Source: Clavelina lepadiformis (lineage: Eukaryota > Chordata > Ascidiacea > Aplousobranchia > Clavelinidae). From it: a stretch of 64,000 bases of DNA. How positions within the stretch are numbered: the first letter of the stretch is position 1; each line of letters begins with the position of its first letter. A program made the translations under genes and the position numbers. The stretch is taken from NCBI RefSeq assembly GCF_947623445.1, contig NC_135243.1, forward strand, positions 8,930,501-8,994,500, read 5' to 3'. Of this stretch, positions 23,784 to 37,500 are shown piece by piece. The notes beneath the pieces were generated by a model. It was not told the DNA's origin, did not search any database, and saw nothing but the letters and a program-made list of their open reading frames with translations.

Positions 23784-24960
23784 CATGAGAGAGAGAGTTT
23801 ATTTCACCATTCAAAACAAACTAAAAAGTATCATAACAAAACTTCAACATAATTCATTGGTGTGGAACAGCGAAAAAACCTCATGGTTTTCTAGGCCAGG
23901 GATGTCCAACCTTTTATTAGGCCTATAGTGGGCCGCATTGTCACTTGAAATAATTCAAGTGGGCCGCAGAACCTATTAAATTTCAAGAAAAATGTGCATA
24001 AAGTACATACTTATGGAGTGAAAATGACTAGCGGGCCGCACAAAAATGTCAGACATCCAGGTTGGGCATCCCTGATCTAGGCCATCTGACCCAGATTGTA
24101 TTGCAGAAAAAAAACAATTAAAACGGATAGAAAAACTGAAACATAATTAATTAAAACAAAACAGACACACACCACACAACCAACAGCAAAACAAAAAAAT
24201 TTAACAACAAAATAATGCAAAAGAAATCAACAACCATACATCCATCACCCTATTCACAATTATCTGAACAGCACTTTCCTTGCACAAGTCCACTTAACTG
24301 ATATGAGAAATATTTATGAGACTTTATTTTTTTTATTGCTTGGTAGTTTATTCCAAAAACTAGGTCCTCAAAATGTTAATTATTTTTGTCCTTTTTACTG
24401 TTTTGGTTTGGGGCAAGAATAAGTTGTCCTGTGATGATTTAGTATTGTATTTGTGTACTGTTTGGATTTCGTTGAAATAGTCATTAAATATTTGGGGAAC
24501 AAGATTTGTGTAATAGTTATGCTTGACTTCGCCTATCTGTAATTGATAAATTTGAGATATATTTAGAATATCGTTTGCTTTATAAAGTGTGGTTAGTTTG
24601 GTATATTTGTTACTATTGGTAATTAGTCGTACTATTTTGTTGTGAATTATATTTAATGGTTTTAAAACACCATTTGATGCAGATCCCCAAGCCAAAATCC
24701 AGTATACCATATTGTCATATACCACTATAAACTATACTGTAGTACTGTATAACATTAGCAAAACCTTTTTATTGGTAAATCGTCAAATTTTGTACAACAC
24801 ACCAAAGATTCTTGACAATTTTTTGCAAAGCTCTTCAACATGATACTTTCATTTAAATTGTTCGTCTAGTATTATGTCTAGATATTTAATTTTGGTAGCC
24901 CTTTCTATTTTCTTGCCATTTGCAGATTTTGGACCTAAAATCTACTCAGGAGCTTCAGTG
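23784..24960 (-). mobile_element. 3' end of a CR1/L2-like LINE
   Basis: Minus-strand frames give the end of a reverse transcriptase ORF: KIKYLDIILDEQFK, HVEELCKKLSRIFGVLYK, then in 24725-24360 YWILAWGSASNGVLKPL, IVRLITNSNKYTK and PQIFNDYF. After it comes a decayed tail with LWN/LPSN-like text near 24350, and a 3' UTR ending about 23784 in TGAAATAAACTCTCTC. Stops and a frameshift break the frame around 24730-24790 and near 24360. The fragment is 5'-truncated, as usual for LINEs. A hAT MITE sits in its 3' UTR. Confidence 0.75.
23897..24074. mobile_element. 178-bp hAT MITE inside the LINE 3' UTR
   Basis: Inverted ends CAGGGATGTCCAACCT / AGGTTGGGCATCCCTG, with flanking 8-mers TTCTAGGC and ATCTAGGC that match at seven positions. 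Three GGGCCGC words lie inside. It splits the LINE tail, so it inserted later. Confidence 0.85.
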
Positions 24961-27776
24961 CCGCACTTAAGGTGGGTTATTTTGCACTTAATGACTTGAT
25001 CAGAACTTCTGTGCACTTCTTCACTGTATCTTGAGCTTTTTTGCACACCACACTTTTTGTTTGCTTGGTGCACCCAATATCTTGCTGAAATTGGCCATAC
25101 TCTGTAGTCCAACCAGTATGATAGCCTAGTTCAAATGTTCAACTCATTTTATTTCAAAATTTTATTTTTTCTCAACATACCAGATAAAATGCTCTTAGTC
25201 TGAATTCTCGCTCACGCTCCATATAAACTAAGCTTAGTGGAATTGGTGGCAGCTGCATATGCATGCAGGAGATTCATCAATATGATGCACACCGATATTT
25301 TTATCTTCACAATGATTTATAGTAAACAAACGTGGAAAACCTGGTTGTTTAAACGCCAATATATAATAAATTTATAAACAAACAATTGTTGCTTTGTCAA
25401 ACTCCTGTGCTTTCCAGTCGGGTGCTCGCAAAATATATATTATATATATATTATATGTATGTATAGTACATACAATTTTTTGATATATATTTACTTGCAA
25501 TACTCAGACTAAGCCCGTATTTGATACCCAGTGGCGCAACCATTGTAATTAATAACTGGGTTACTTACACTTACACTCCAACTTTTAATAAATTATTATT
25601 TAGTAATTCCTCATCGGTAATCGGGGCTTGGACTACGAATTATCACCAAGTTGAAGGTGTGCATTCAGAGATTTTATTAAGCTGGATCTCTTATACTTTT
25701 GCAGTCTGACTTGAAGGCCTAAATGGGAAGGAGTTGTAAAGTAGAAGAAAATAAATTATGATATAATAATTTCTCAAAACTCGATCCTGATATGAGAGTT
25801 TGGTGCAAGAGTAAAAGAGACTTCTTAAGCTTAGGCCTAGTCTGAGTAAAACATTGTGATACCATACAACCTTAACTTTGTATTGACTGGTCCCAAGCCA
25901 ACATTTCGTGTAATGTGTTGCAATTGTGCACACATAACAAGTATGCCAAAGGCTGGCTATGTCAACTGCAACTTTTAAAAAAGAAACTGCACTCTTTTTT
26001 GTCTAAACTAGAAGAAATAAAGTTGTCAGCCATGGTTTTGATACGGTTGCGCCAAGACACGATTTGTTTTGTGCCACATCCAGGTTAAATCAATTTACCC
26101 CACTTGACTCTAGGTCACACCAACGATCTTCAGCAAAACTTAACTAGAATGCTTCCTGGTAAGCCTAGAATGCAGGGTATGGAAGGTAAAACCTGAGAAA
26201 TTTTTGTCAAAACTGCATTGCCTACTGACACACCAGTAGGTACCATGGTTTGCCCATTTTAGCGGGGAATATTATTCGGCCTTTAGTGAAGTGAAGCATC
26301 TTTTTTGTTGTTCTTACTACTAAAATGTATATAGTTAAGATAACATACTCTACCAATCCTGTTTCGGCGATAGTGCACACTATTCCACAACTTGGAAAAA
26401 ACTAGTTAAAAAGCACTTTCTCAATCCTGGCTTCAGCCGCAGTGCACACAACTTAGTGAATACTGGCATACTCTGCAGTTGTGGAAAATGTGGAATATGT
26501 ATGTACGAGACTCTTCAACGTGTGAGCCATACTTTTACGCGTTCATGGTTTCATTGCACGTCATCACGTCTAACATTGTGTTTTTGCTGTTGTATATACT
26601 TAATTTGTTTTGTTTAGTGATATGTGTAGCTTTGTGAAACAGACATTCAAACCTCAGCTCTACAACATTTAAGTTTTCAAGTCTGGAATACAGCAAACAC
26701 ATTATGCCTAATGCCCGTATCAGTTATCGTAAACACCTTTATAAGGTAAACATACACATACTTCATTAATTGATAAAAAGATTTTTTACTAAACAATTAG
26801 CAATTGTTTACACCGCAAAAGTATTATTAAGCTAATACGAAAATGATTGTAACTGTAACTAAGTGGTTACTAAGTGGTTTTCAGCTCTTTTTGCTTTGAT
26901 TATTTGCTGTTCTGCAAAGAATATATCTTTGGTTTTGTTTAAATTCCTTGATTATGAAACCAAAGAAAATAATATCCATAAACAATAATTTTAAATCAGA
27001 CGACTGAAGTGGGTTTCATATGTTGTTGTGATGGTCCTCACATAATGTTGGCTACTGATATAATCCAAGTAACGCTTTCCATTTTATTTGTTTGTCCTTT
27101 GTAGCATTATTACGCAATCATATTATATTGTTGCACTAATAAACATGGCAGCGTCAAGCAGGTGTTTTGCTGTCTTAAGACGCACAAATTATTGTAGAGT
27201 TCAATTTAGATCATTTTGTTCTTCAGTTAAATTTAACAAATTTTGCAATCAGCGGTGCTACCTTAAAGTCCTTGTTACTGTATTTACTAGCATAGTAAAC
27301 CACTGTACCACAACATTATTAATTTAATTTCTGACATAACAGACGCCTAATTCGCTTCACATGTATAAAAGGACATTGCTTTGTAGCTAAGTTTGCTACT
27401 GAAAGAATATGCATTGCATTAATTTTTGTTTTGCAATGTATTGTATATACATTGATTATTTCATTACTTAAATACTGGTAGCTCACGGTTACAATAAACT
27501 ATGGATATAGCATACATATTTTCAAATATCCAGGGTGACCATTATTACAAGGTTCGACTGTATATATACATATTATAGGTTTATAGTATGTTTTTTATTT
27601 CTGTACCTGTCATGTTTTTGTTATCTATTTCAATTGTTTATAAGCCTATCCAACTTAATAGCAGTTTGTACTAGTAGCCCTATATTAGTGTATCAATTTA
27701 CTATAACTATGGCAAATTTTATTAAGTTTTGCAAACTAGTCAATAAAAATAGCATATTTGATTTTTACTGTTAACC
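24961..27776. other. Intergenic before TMEM30
   Basis: About 2.8 kb with AT microsatellite at about 25428-25466 and a loose pair of similar 25-mers near 26355 and 26422 (CAATCCTG...AGTGCACAC). No gene is recognised. Part of the TMEM30 5' UTR or an upstream non-coding exon may lie near the right edge but cannot be placed. Confidence 0.4.
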
Positions 27777-28841
27777 ATGCCTGGACCAAGTTATGATGTA
27801 ACTGATGGCGCAGATACAAAAGTGCCAGAGTCAAAGAAACCAGACAATACAGCATTTAAACAGCAAAGGTTACCTGCCTGGCAACCAATTTTAACTGCAA
27901 AATCAGTTTTGCCCACATTCTTCATTATAGCAATCTTATTTATTCCCCTTGGGGCTGTATTTCTGGTAACTTCCAATTCTGTCATAGAAGTGTCTGAAGA
28001 GTACACGAATTGCTTTTCTCTGGAAAATCCGAGCATGACCTGCAGTATATTTCGTGGCAATTCTACATTTGCACCTGAACAATGCACATGCCAAATGAAC
28101 ATAAATGTCACTTCAGATATGCAGGGTACTGTGTATGTTTACTACGGCCTGACCAATTTCTTTCAAAATCATCGGCGTTATGTGAAATCGAGAGACGACA
28201 TGCAACTTGTCGGCGAGCCCACCACTGTTAGCACAGTGTCATCAGATTGCAGCCCGTTTGATAAAGTTACTGAGCTACGGAATGGAGTAAATGTTACACT
28301 CCCAATTGCTCCCTGTGGAGCGATTGCCAACAGTCTGTTTAATGATACATATACTTTGACAAAGCCAGATTCAAGCTCACTGAACATTTCTCGAACCGGA
28401 ATTGCTTGGGACACTGATCATACCTTAAAGTTCAACAACCCATGTGATAACCTCACTGAATGCTTTGAAGAAACAGCAAAACCAGTTTATTGGCAACGAT
28501 CCGTGATACAGCTTGATCCTGATACTCCAGACAACAATGGTTACAAAAATGAGGCATTTGAGGTATGGATGAGAACGGCAGCATTTCCAACATTTCGAAA
28601 ACCTTATGGACGGATTGTCGGAGGTTTGCCTGCTGGAATTTATAATCTGACAATAAATTATACATATCCAGTTGCTGAATTTCATGGAACAAAGCGGTTT
28701 ATTCTGGCAACCACCAGCTGGATGGGTGGAAAGAATAATTTTCTTGGAATTGCATATATCACAGTTGGTACATGTTCATTTGTGGTAGCTATTGCTCTCT
28801 GCTTTTTGCATTACTGCTCAAACCAAAACAAAGTCCATTAA
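27777..28841 (+). CDS. TMEM30A: TMEM30/CDC50-like flippase beta subunit
   Basis: CDC50 proteins pair with P4-ATPases, help them leave the ER and are needed for lipid flipping across the plasma membrane and Golgi. This 354-residue protein has the usual size. A cytosolic N-terminus (1-43) with AFKQQRLPAWQPILTAK is followed by TM1 (about 44-66), a large glycosylatable, cysteine-containing ectodomain and TM2 (about 322-344). Family signatures are IPLGAVF, YYGLTNFFQNHRRYVKS, PCGAIANSLFNDTY, WMRTAAFPTFRKPYGRI, LPAGIYNLTINYTYP and KRFILATTSWMGGKNNFLGI. The start is the first ATG of the frame (context AACCATGC). The frame is a single exon, unlike the multi-exon vertebrate genes. TMEM30A versus TMEM30B cannot be decided from one sequence. 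Confidence 0.95.
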   Translation: MPGPSYDVTDGADTKVPESKKPDNTAFKQQRLPAWQPILTAKSVLPTFFIIAILFIPLGAVFLVTSNSVIEVSEEYTNCFSLENPSMTCSIFRGNSTFAPEQCTCQMNINVTSDMQGTVYVYYGLTNFFQNHRRYVKSRDDMQLVGEPTTVSTVSSDCSPFDKVTELRNGVNVTLPIAPCGAIANSLFNDTYTLTKPDSSSLNISRTGIAWDTDHTLKFNNPCDNLTECFEETAKPVYWQRSVIQLDPDTPDNNGYKNEAFEVWMRTAAFPTFRKPYGRIVGGLPAGIYNLTINYTYPVAEFHGTKRFILATTSWMGGKNNFLGIAYITVGTCSFVVAIALCFLHYCSNQNKVH

Positions 28842-31800
28842 ACATGCCTTTATCCTTAGTTTTGTGTTCTTTTGATTTATCATTTAATTCAATTTTTACG
28901 TTACCACAATGTTAATGCGTTATTGACAAATTTATTTTCTGTTGCTGGTTTTACTATGCATTGGGCACTGGTATGAAAATAACCAAAAAGCAACATGCCA
29001 TGCTTTCCAAGCACTTGCCAGTAGCCAAAAGTGACATCTTGAACACAAGTCGAACAAACCACGTAATGGTATATGGGAATGTGACATTAATTATGTATCA
29101 TAATATGTTAAATATGGTGACACCAGTTGATTTGGCGGTAACATCAAAACAGCACTGCAAATATTTTAAAATTTCTCCTGGTTAATTTAGACATGCAAAT
29201 GTAAACTTGGACTCATTGCTGTTTAAATACCGTCATTAGAATCCAATTTTATTTTTACGTATATAATATATATTTATAGTTTAATTTACTTAAATAGTTT
29301 TATCAACGTCCAAAGCTTGTTCATTACTACATGTGTGTGGTTTGTATGAGTTGTAACTATTTTTAGTCATCTATGACTGCCGTATATTTGCCGACGATGA
29401 TTCAGTAGATTGTTTCCTGACAACGAAAATTCCAGGTGTGGTTTCCATTCATTTAGTATGGTATATCCAGATGGATGGGCATGTCTTTAAGCCCTGGTTA
29501 AATATTAACTTTTTGTCAGGAGAATGTATTATCATTGTGTGCGCTTGTACCAAGTTCTTGTAATTGTAGTTTTTTGAATCCATCGTTTTCTTTGTCTTAG
29601 CATTCCTCTTTTCTTGCTGCAAAATTCATGTGATGTGCTTGTAAGATTTATGCCCAGTGTTTCGAAATTTTTATCATGTTGTGTGTATACTTTGGTAGTT
29701 TCTTTTTAATGTATACGTTTACTTGCAGCTAAATAGCGTCTGAGAGAGCACTAGCAAATGCTGGGTTCTCGATATGTGCTGTATGATGCTGCTTTTCTTG
29801 TATAGTTGCAATAGACTGTTTTCATATGCCCATAATCATCTATCCTAATATGTAGATACTACTGTACTGTATTATTTGTTTGTTAATTAATTGATTATGT
29901 ATTCAAATCATGTGATATTAGTTGGTTTTGCACTAGTTTTCAAACCGGTCATATCTTTGCTGCAACGACTTCTACTAATCTTTATGTCTGGTGCATTCCG
30001 TTGCTCTAAAAGTGTGTTTTTCTGTCAGAGTTGTGTAATTCGTGTTCAATCTTGAGTTTTCTGTAGTATGTATTGCTCGCTGATGTTACAGGATCTTGAA
30101 AGAAATTATTTTTTCTTTAATGTGCAGACTTAAAGAAAATTTTATTTACTTAACTATCTTATCCAACTGCTTTGAGCCATTTGTTGTAGTGGTGGAACAT
30201 TTTTTGCTCATGCAAACTAGCACACTCATCTTTCATTGTTTATTTTTGCATGATACAGTGTATAAAGTCATTCGCATGAAATTTTAATCACATGACACAT
30301 AAAATTGTGTTTATTTACTACAGTACAAAGAAATTGTGGCTGTCGATACACTAAGAAAGTTAAGTCGCTTTAGGTTTTCATTTTAATGTAAAATTTAATC
30401 AAGGAAAGCATTACAGAGCACTTATTCGCACACACTGAACAGTGCAGTGAGCCAACAAGAAAAAGTATGTCAATACTTGTACAGAACGAGCAGAACATGA
30501 TGACACTAGGAAGTAAAAACCTTGAATAGCACCAAAATGACCCTTGTTCTAGGAAATCTACACGTCGACTTAATTTGACAACTCGTCCAACAAAGGTTAC
30601 AAGATCACTTGTTACATCTCTATTTCTCGGCTGTTTGCTCGAAGTTGGAGCTGTTCGACTTCTTGTTTTAGAGAGTTGGTGGTGTTAAAACGGTTTTCAA
30701 GCACCACAACCTTGATAAAAGCAATAAAATTGCTGGTAGGTTGCATATATATTATTTTATTAAAGGTAACTAGTTTCGGACATACTTTTGTTCTTCATCA
30801 GAGCGAATCAAGAAGAATCCTGTGTTTTTAGAACATAAATATTATGCAGCAAAATAAAAGCCAAAACATTCTGCGTGTCAGTCATTCCTCCCATCCATGT
30901 TATTGTGCTCCACGCTTGTTAAACTTAGTCGTAACTAGTTTATTACCTTCGTCACTCTGGCAGTAACCTACGTGAACAGATTTCCATCTACTCACCCACT
31001 AGCTAACTAACTAGGATGGGGCCTTGGGTCCGAAGCGTTGTTGCGTCATCAGTTCTTTTTGCTCATCACATTTTCTTTATTTTGATTATATACTTTATTA
31101 CTTTATTTATATTCTTCGAGGCGCTTCAAAGCAGTTTTTAAGCGTAAAAGCCTAAGTTCTTGCGCATTTTAAATGAGGTCAAACGCTAGTTTTTCAAATC
31201 TGGTATACACTGGTTAACGTGAATTGCAAATTCTGTCTAGAGATTTCTTAGACTTCAGTCGAATATCTTATATTATTATATAGGGAGAATCCGATCAACT
31301 CTCAGAACTCTAAACTGGATACTGAAAAAGTCAATACTAAATAATAATCAATACTCAAAACATAGCATGCAAGAGGACATATATATACACTGAGTGAGAG
31401 CATTTAAGAAACAGAATTCCAACTTGGGGCAAAATGCGCTTATCAAAACAGGAAATGATTTGTGCTTTTGGGGTCGAAGATTCATTGTTTAGGTGAAGTT
31501 CTAACAACAACTAGATGGAAAAGGAAGTGAGTTCAGTCAACATTGTCTATTTTTGGAATCCCAGTGCGGTTATTAATTGTGCAGAAGACGTGTTGGGCAA
31601 ATAATTTGTTAATCACGCAGGAGTTATGTCAAAATTGGCAAGTTCATAATTATATGCAGATCCGTTTTCCTATAATTACCGAGGTTATCTTGGTACAATG
31701 AGTTCGAAGGCGCAAGATAAATAATACATTTGCAGAACAGATTGTCAAACAACTATTCTTTGATTAATTGGTAAGTATGGCGTTTTTCTTAAAATAACGC

Positions 31801-34543
31801 GGTAAATAGCAGATACGTATTTATAACATCACAACACTAGCTTAGTAAATAGGCCTGAAACAATAATGTTATCTTTCACACAAAAACAAACTAGAAACGC
31901 ATATTACAAATAGAAAAGAATATGCACCTACATAAAATACAACATGTCTCCGCATACCCTTGATCATAATTTCTTCACTGCACAACGTTTTCGGTATCTT
32001 TTCGACCAAAAGTTTTCATGTTTTATCACTTAAGCTTCATAATTTGTAAAGCTCGTTAACCTAAACAATATTGAATCAAACAATCTAGTTACTAGGTTAT
32101 ACTTATATACTACTATATATAAGTACTGTATATATACTCCTACTATAAATATATATATGCTGTGTATACTAGATTCTAGTATATAAACTTACTTGTTAAA
32201 ACAATACTGTAGCCTATATTTAATTAAGCTCACTCTATCAACAGTAGTTCCCTTTTTTGTTGACTCTGCACCAAAAGAAACTTCTGCAAAAGTTTGTTGG
32301 AAGAAACTTTTTTTGCATTTGCCCCTTTCTTCTAAAAAACAAGCTTAGTCCAAATATAGACCGAACAAAGCATACAACATAAATAAAAAAAAGGACCAAA
32401 AACTGCTGTGCTATACTATTCCAGCTCAATAAAATGGCCTAATACTCGTTACAACTTTGTGAATGGAGCAAATTAATATTTCTAGGCCTACATTGTACAC
32501 AACTTTCAAAACGCATAATGAACAATACAAAGCATTTGTTTTTGTGCTCTGTAGTCGGCTACGCGACCACACACAGTATACTGCATTATGCTTTTGTGCT
32601 ACTTTTCTGCAAAATAGCTCAACGTAGTATATGGCTATGGTCTACACATCAAGTGTTTGTTAGGATTAGGTATTTGCACAAATTTTACTGAACAATCTGC
32701 AAATCACTTTCGTGTAGCGTAGTTCCTTACCTGAAAATATTAACGGATCATCTTTAGCAAAAGGCTTGCTTCTAAACAATTATACATGGTAGGCTACTGG
32801 TGGAAATTTTCTGTACAGTTTAAGGTCAAAAACTACTTTTAAAGCAAACTCTCAACCAAGCGAAAGGGGAATAATCACCTGTATAACTGCCAACAAATGT
32901 TACCGTTCTGTAGCACTTGGTAGCCAAGTGAGTAGGAAACCTATTTTAGAGTATTAAGGTGAGGGAAACCTAGCCTTTAAAAATGACTTATCCTCCAATA
33001 CTGGTATACAGATCTACTGTAAATCTATAGTGTACACCAATAAAGTACAACAATTTTGTGGCTTTGACGCTATTAATTGTTTACCAGCGGTTAATGCCTA
33101 ATCGAGCAACTTTTGTAAAATTCGGCCTTCTAAATTGAAACCTGGAACTACCGTTTTGTTCAACATATTTTTTTCTAACCTCAATTAGTTGCTTTACTAC
33201 CAGCATGACAGAAATCACAACAGACTTTATGTCCTTGTTACGTTTACTAAGCAAGTAAACAAAACAAAACTGGGATTTGCAATTGTGGTTTCATATCGGT
33301 ACTTTCTAGAAACGATTTATTGTTTTTTCTTACTGGATTTCTTTCAAAGACAATCGTCATTTTTTTTCAATGGTGAACATAGGAATGATACGACACAAAA
33401 TATGACCAAGAACTTAGTTTATACATATTGCCAATAAGTAAAAACATTTTATTAAAAGTATTACCAGCTTTTCGATAAATTAAATTTTAAAACTTTTTTT
33501 AAAAATTAGACGATATTTACTTTACGAATAACCATGAGGGGCTTTTTAAGGAGTCAACACCTCTGAACCAGCAGATTCGGTCCACCTGTTTGTTCGCGGC
33601 TTTAAACACATGAAAATGTTGAGAAATAAAATTCCCTTTTCACACTGAATGAAGCAACGCATCAGAGAAAGCGAAATTTTCAAGTTAATGTGTATATTGA
33701 AGCATATAATTGTTTTAACGTGGGAATTATAAAAGGAATTACAAGTATAGACAACCACTCCGCGACTCGAAACAATGTACAAAGGTTGCAATAGGGCATG
33801 GCAAAATTAAGTTGTGGATAACAATGAAAGACGCACAACAATTACTGCATAATACGTGAGACTGAATGTACAGATCAAACGAAGATCACAAACACCAGAT
33901 TTTCAAAGAACTAAAAACAAAACGTTTAATCTAATACTTATATATAGCATACGCTTGTGATGGAGGCAGACATCAGCCATTCCTTAAAATACACAATTTT
34001 AACCAGAATGTCGAACCATTTTTACTTGCACATAACTTACTTGAGGTTTCTAAAAACAAGTTTTTAAAACAAATAGTTATCATTATAACTCTCATGAAGG
34101 TGAACGAGAAACTACCCACTTATTACTTAAAATATTTGGCTTAATGTAACTGAATTAAAGTTACGCTCCATTGATTACCCTAAGTTTGCTTTTGATAGTA
34201 GGTTGCCATTAGACAAGATTGAAATTGCATAGGAGATAAAAACTATAAGCAGTGTACCACGCGCCCAGATCTACAATAATTTACCAGCGACAGTGGACAC
34301 AGCAAAACCTTTTCTACTGCAACTTATTGCCACAATGAAAAGAAATTAGATGAAGAGCTTAAATAAGAAATTTTGACAGCTGATTATCGTAAGTGCAAAA
34401 CACAGAGCAGCTTGTTGAAGGAGACAGTCTGTCAAGTAATTGAATGCAAGAAATCTACATCTTTATGACTTGTGTTTTAACGATCTTCGATGGGTGTAAA
34501 AGTACTTGACATATTGGACTGCTTAAGTTGTATCAAACGTTGT
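28842..34543. other. Intergenic between TMEM30 and the exchanger gene
   Basis: About 5.7 kb. The left part should hold the TMEM30 3' UTR. Around 30760-30810 and 31010-31060 are phrases (TTTCGGACATACTTTTGTTC, TCCGAAGCGTTG) that resemble ends of LINE- or Penelope-like repeats, without any coding remnant. No host gene is recognised. Confidence 0.4.
32098..32190. repeat. TA-rich low-complexity tract
   Basis: Runs of TATATA and TACTATA words over about 90 bases; simple-sequence DNA only. Confidence 0.7.
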
Positions 34544-34549
34544 TTTATT
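34544..34549 (-). terminator. Polyadenylation signal overlapping the exchanger stop codon
   Basis: On the minus strand the last codons read GTC TAA followed by TAAAAC. AATAAA therefore begins on the second base of the stop codon. If used, the 3' UTR would be only about 10-30 bases. Confidence 0.5.
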
Positions 34550-37500
34550 AGACCCTGTCCTCTGACATTTTGTCCCATTCGTCAACTCCATGTATGTTGA
34601 TTGTTATCATCTCCTTGGCTGGAGTTTCCCCAGTGTTTGCTTTTTCGCCATCTTCTTTGTCGGCAGTGTCACTCTTACAAGGCCACAACTGACCACTGTG
34701 TGACGTCTCTGGCTCGTATGATTTAGACGGTTCTACAATAACAAGAATTAATAATAAACTGGCATAAAATTTTTAAGTTTTACGGTGCAGATGTGGCAAC
34801 AAGGTGAAGCAGCATTATATCCCATCTCGAATAATCTGAAGATGGAACATGTAGCATAACGACATCTACTGCTGAAAGCAACAACACTAAAACATACGCC
34901 AGAAAGAAATAAAACAACTGCAATGCATGGTCTTAGCCGATAAGTTTCTTCTACAAAATCTGCAAATGTGATCAAAAATTACTGAAAGTCATATTTTGTT
35001 CACTACCTGCTGTGTTGTGAGGATCACAGACTGCTTGCTCTGTTTCGTTTGATCGCTTCCAAGGTAATTCTCGATCCAGAGCTACTGAAGAATCGACCTG
35101 AGTTGTTCCTGTTTCTTCAACTTCCTCATCTAAAGCAGAAAAAAGCTTAAGCATGTGCTTGCAAAAAATCAAAAAACAGGACATAATTTAAACTGAATTT
35201 ATTAGTTGAAACATAATTTTTTATCCAATAAATTTAGCAGGTGTTAATAGAACGTAAAATTACAATAACAAACATGAACCAAATTACTGCAAACAAAAAT
35301 TGATAACAATGTATTATTGTTGATCTAAATAGCTTGTAATCTTTTATAACTAACTACACTAATTGCAACACAAAATTTAAAAAAAAGCATAAAAAAATGT
35401 AAAAAAATACAACATAAAGATGCCAAATTGGCATGCCATGTTGGCAAGATGCCAAACATGCAGGCAATAAAACACGTAAGCGTGTTGGAGTAAGTAATAT
35501 TTGTTTCAGGGTGAACTACAAAGTGAACAGGCCATTTCCAAGGTTTCAATTTTAAAAAGAAACTTTGTGTAGAGCGTGAATGCTTTTACACTTATAATAT
35601 GTACAATTGTACATACTCAGTGAAATTCAACTATCTGTAAGTTTTAGTTTTGGTTTAGTTTACTACACATACTAGATACTCTGCTACATGGAACTTAACT
35701 TGCTTTTTATGTTAGGACTTAATAGTACATTATATGTACGTCACAAAGTCTTGTTTCTAGTGTAATTACTTGATGCACACCATCTACGCAAACACTGCCC
35801 AACTGAAGCACAAGCACAATATAATGCAAACAAAAGGGACAAAACATAATAGCCTTAGCCGTTCAGTATTCCCTCCAAGCGTTAACCATTGCAAATGCCT
35901 TCACCGTGGTGTTTAAGTCTTTTAAAGCATTTCCAAATAATTTTAACCTTTTGCGTATTAATACTCAATTCGAAACATGCAAATTTTGCCTTTAGAAAAG
36001 AAAAAAAATTGAAGGTTAAACAGAAGCATTTGTTTGTTAGAAATGAAGTTTTTGTTAGCACATAAGCCAATGCAGGTGGTTAAACTTGATCAAGCTAAAA
36101 AGAGAATTCTGATGACTACGATCACCTGATGCCGGTTCTTCGGGCAGAGTTTCGAATGAACTCAAAAACCCGAGGGGGTCACGTACAAAATTCCAGCCAT
36201 TTTTAGAGCACACTTTAATAAAAGAAATGTTGAAACATGCAGATTTAGTTGCTATCATAATAAACAAAGCCTAACTTTACTGTCTTTTGAAACTTAATTT
36301 TACAGACAGTAACTTTTTAAGTTGCATAGTGCATATTGGAATTAATACCAACATATACATGAATTAAACCAACTACAAGAATACTGAATTAATTTCAACC
36401 GTGACTAGTAAATTACACTGTCAAATTGGCACTAGTTGCAACTGATTCATTATATACAGTGAAATTAAACATTTTTTCCGATACATTATGCTAGATATCT
36501 TGATAGAAGCAGTTGGGTCTGAAAACAACTTTCAAAGTAGTTTTGCATATCTGCCATCTACATCCAGGTGGATAATACTCCCAAAAGGTCAAGAAAATAC
36601 TTCCCAATTGGTAACGGCAGACAATAATTCGTTATATACCCTAACTTAATGGTCATAGCAATTGTGTGTTAAGTATATGCAAGCAGTCCACATGAATGAA
36701 AAACGAAAGCTTACAGCAGTTCTTAAAGCAAACGATTGTAAAGTTCGATTTGAAGTTGATACTGCTGCAGATATCAACACAATATGCTAGAAGTTTGTAC
36801 GAAGTGCAAGCAAGTTCGCAAAACTTAGTTATGTGGAAAAAGATGTGAAGCAAGCGTACTGGCTGACAACATCATTGTTGTTGGTTGTGTAGAGACAGAA
36901 GCAGAAGCTGAGAGTGATCATCAATCCAACCTGAGAAAGCTTCAAGAAACATGAAGAGAGAAGAACATAAAACTTAATGATGAGAAAGTTATAGTCAAAA
37001 AGCAGGAAATATCTTTCATGAGTCATTTGTTAACTCGTAATGAAATCCAAACAGATCCAGCCAAGATTGGGGCGATTCGGAAAATACCTTCACCGACAGA
37101 CATTTCAGCAGTTAGCGAGTAACTAGTATGGTACAATATCTTTCAAGATTCTTGCCAAACCTTGCAGGAGACTTGCAGCCAATTCGACATCTTACACGCA
37201 AGAATGTGGAATGAAAATGGACAGACGACTGTGAAAACTACTTGCGCAAAATCAAGATTAAATTGTGCAAGGCCCCAATCCTGACGTACTATGAACCTGA
37301 CGGTCTAGGTGCTGTGTTATTACAAGATGACAAACCGATTGAGTATGCATCATGAGCACTCACAGTGAGTGAACAAAATTGGGCTCAGATAGAAAAAGAA
37401 GCATTAGTTGTTGTTTTTGTCTGGTGCATTTCAACCAATATACGTATGGTTGCAAAGTAACGGTGCACAAAGACCACAAGCCAGTTGAAACAATTCTAAC

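Noticed and set aside
30690-31060. Possible LINE- or Penelope-like 3' ends.
   Set aside because: Only short suggestive phrases; no coding remnant, tail or target duplication could be shown.
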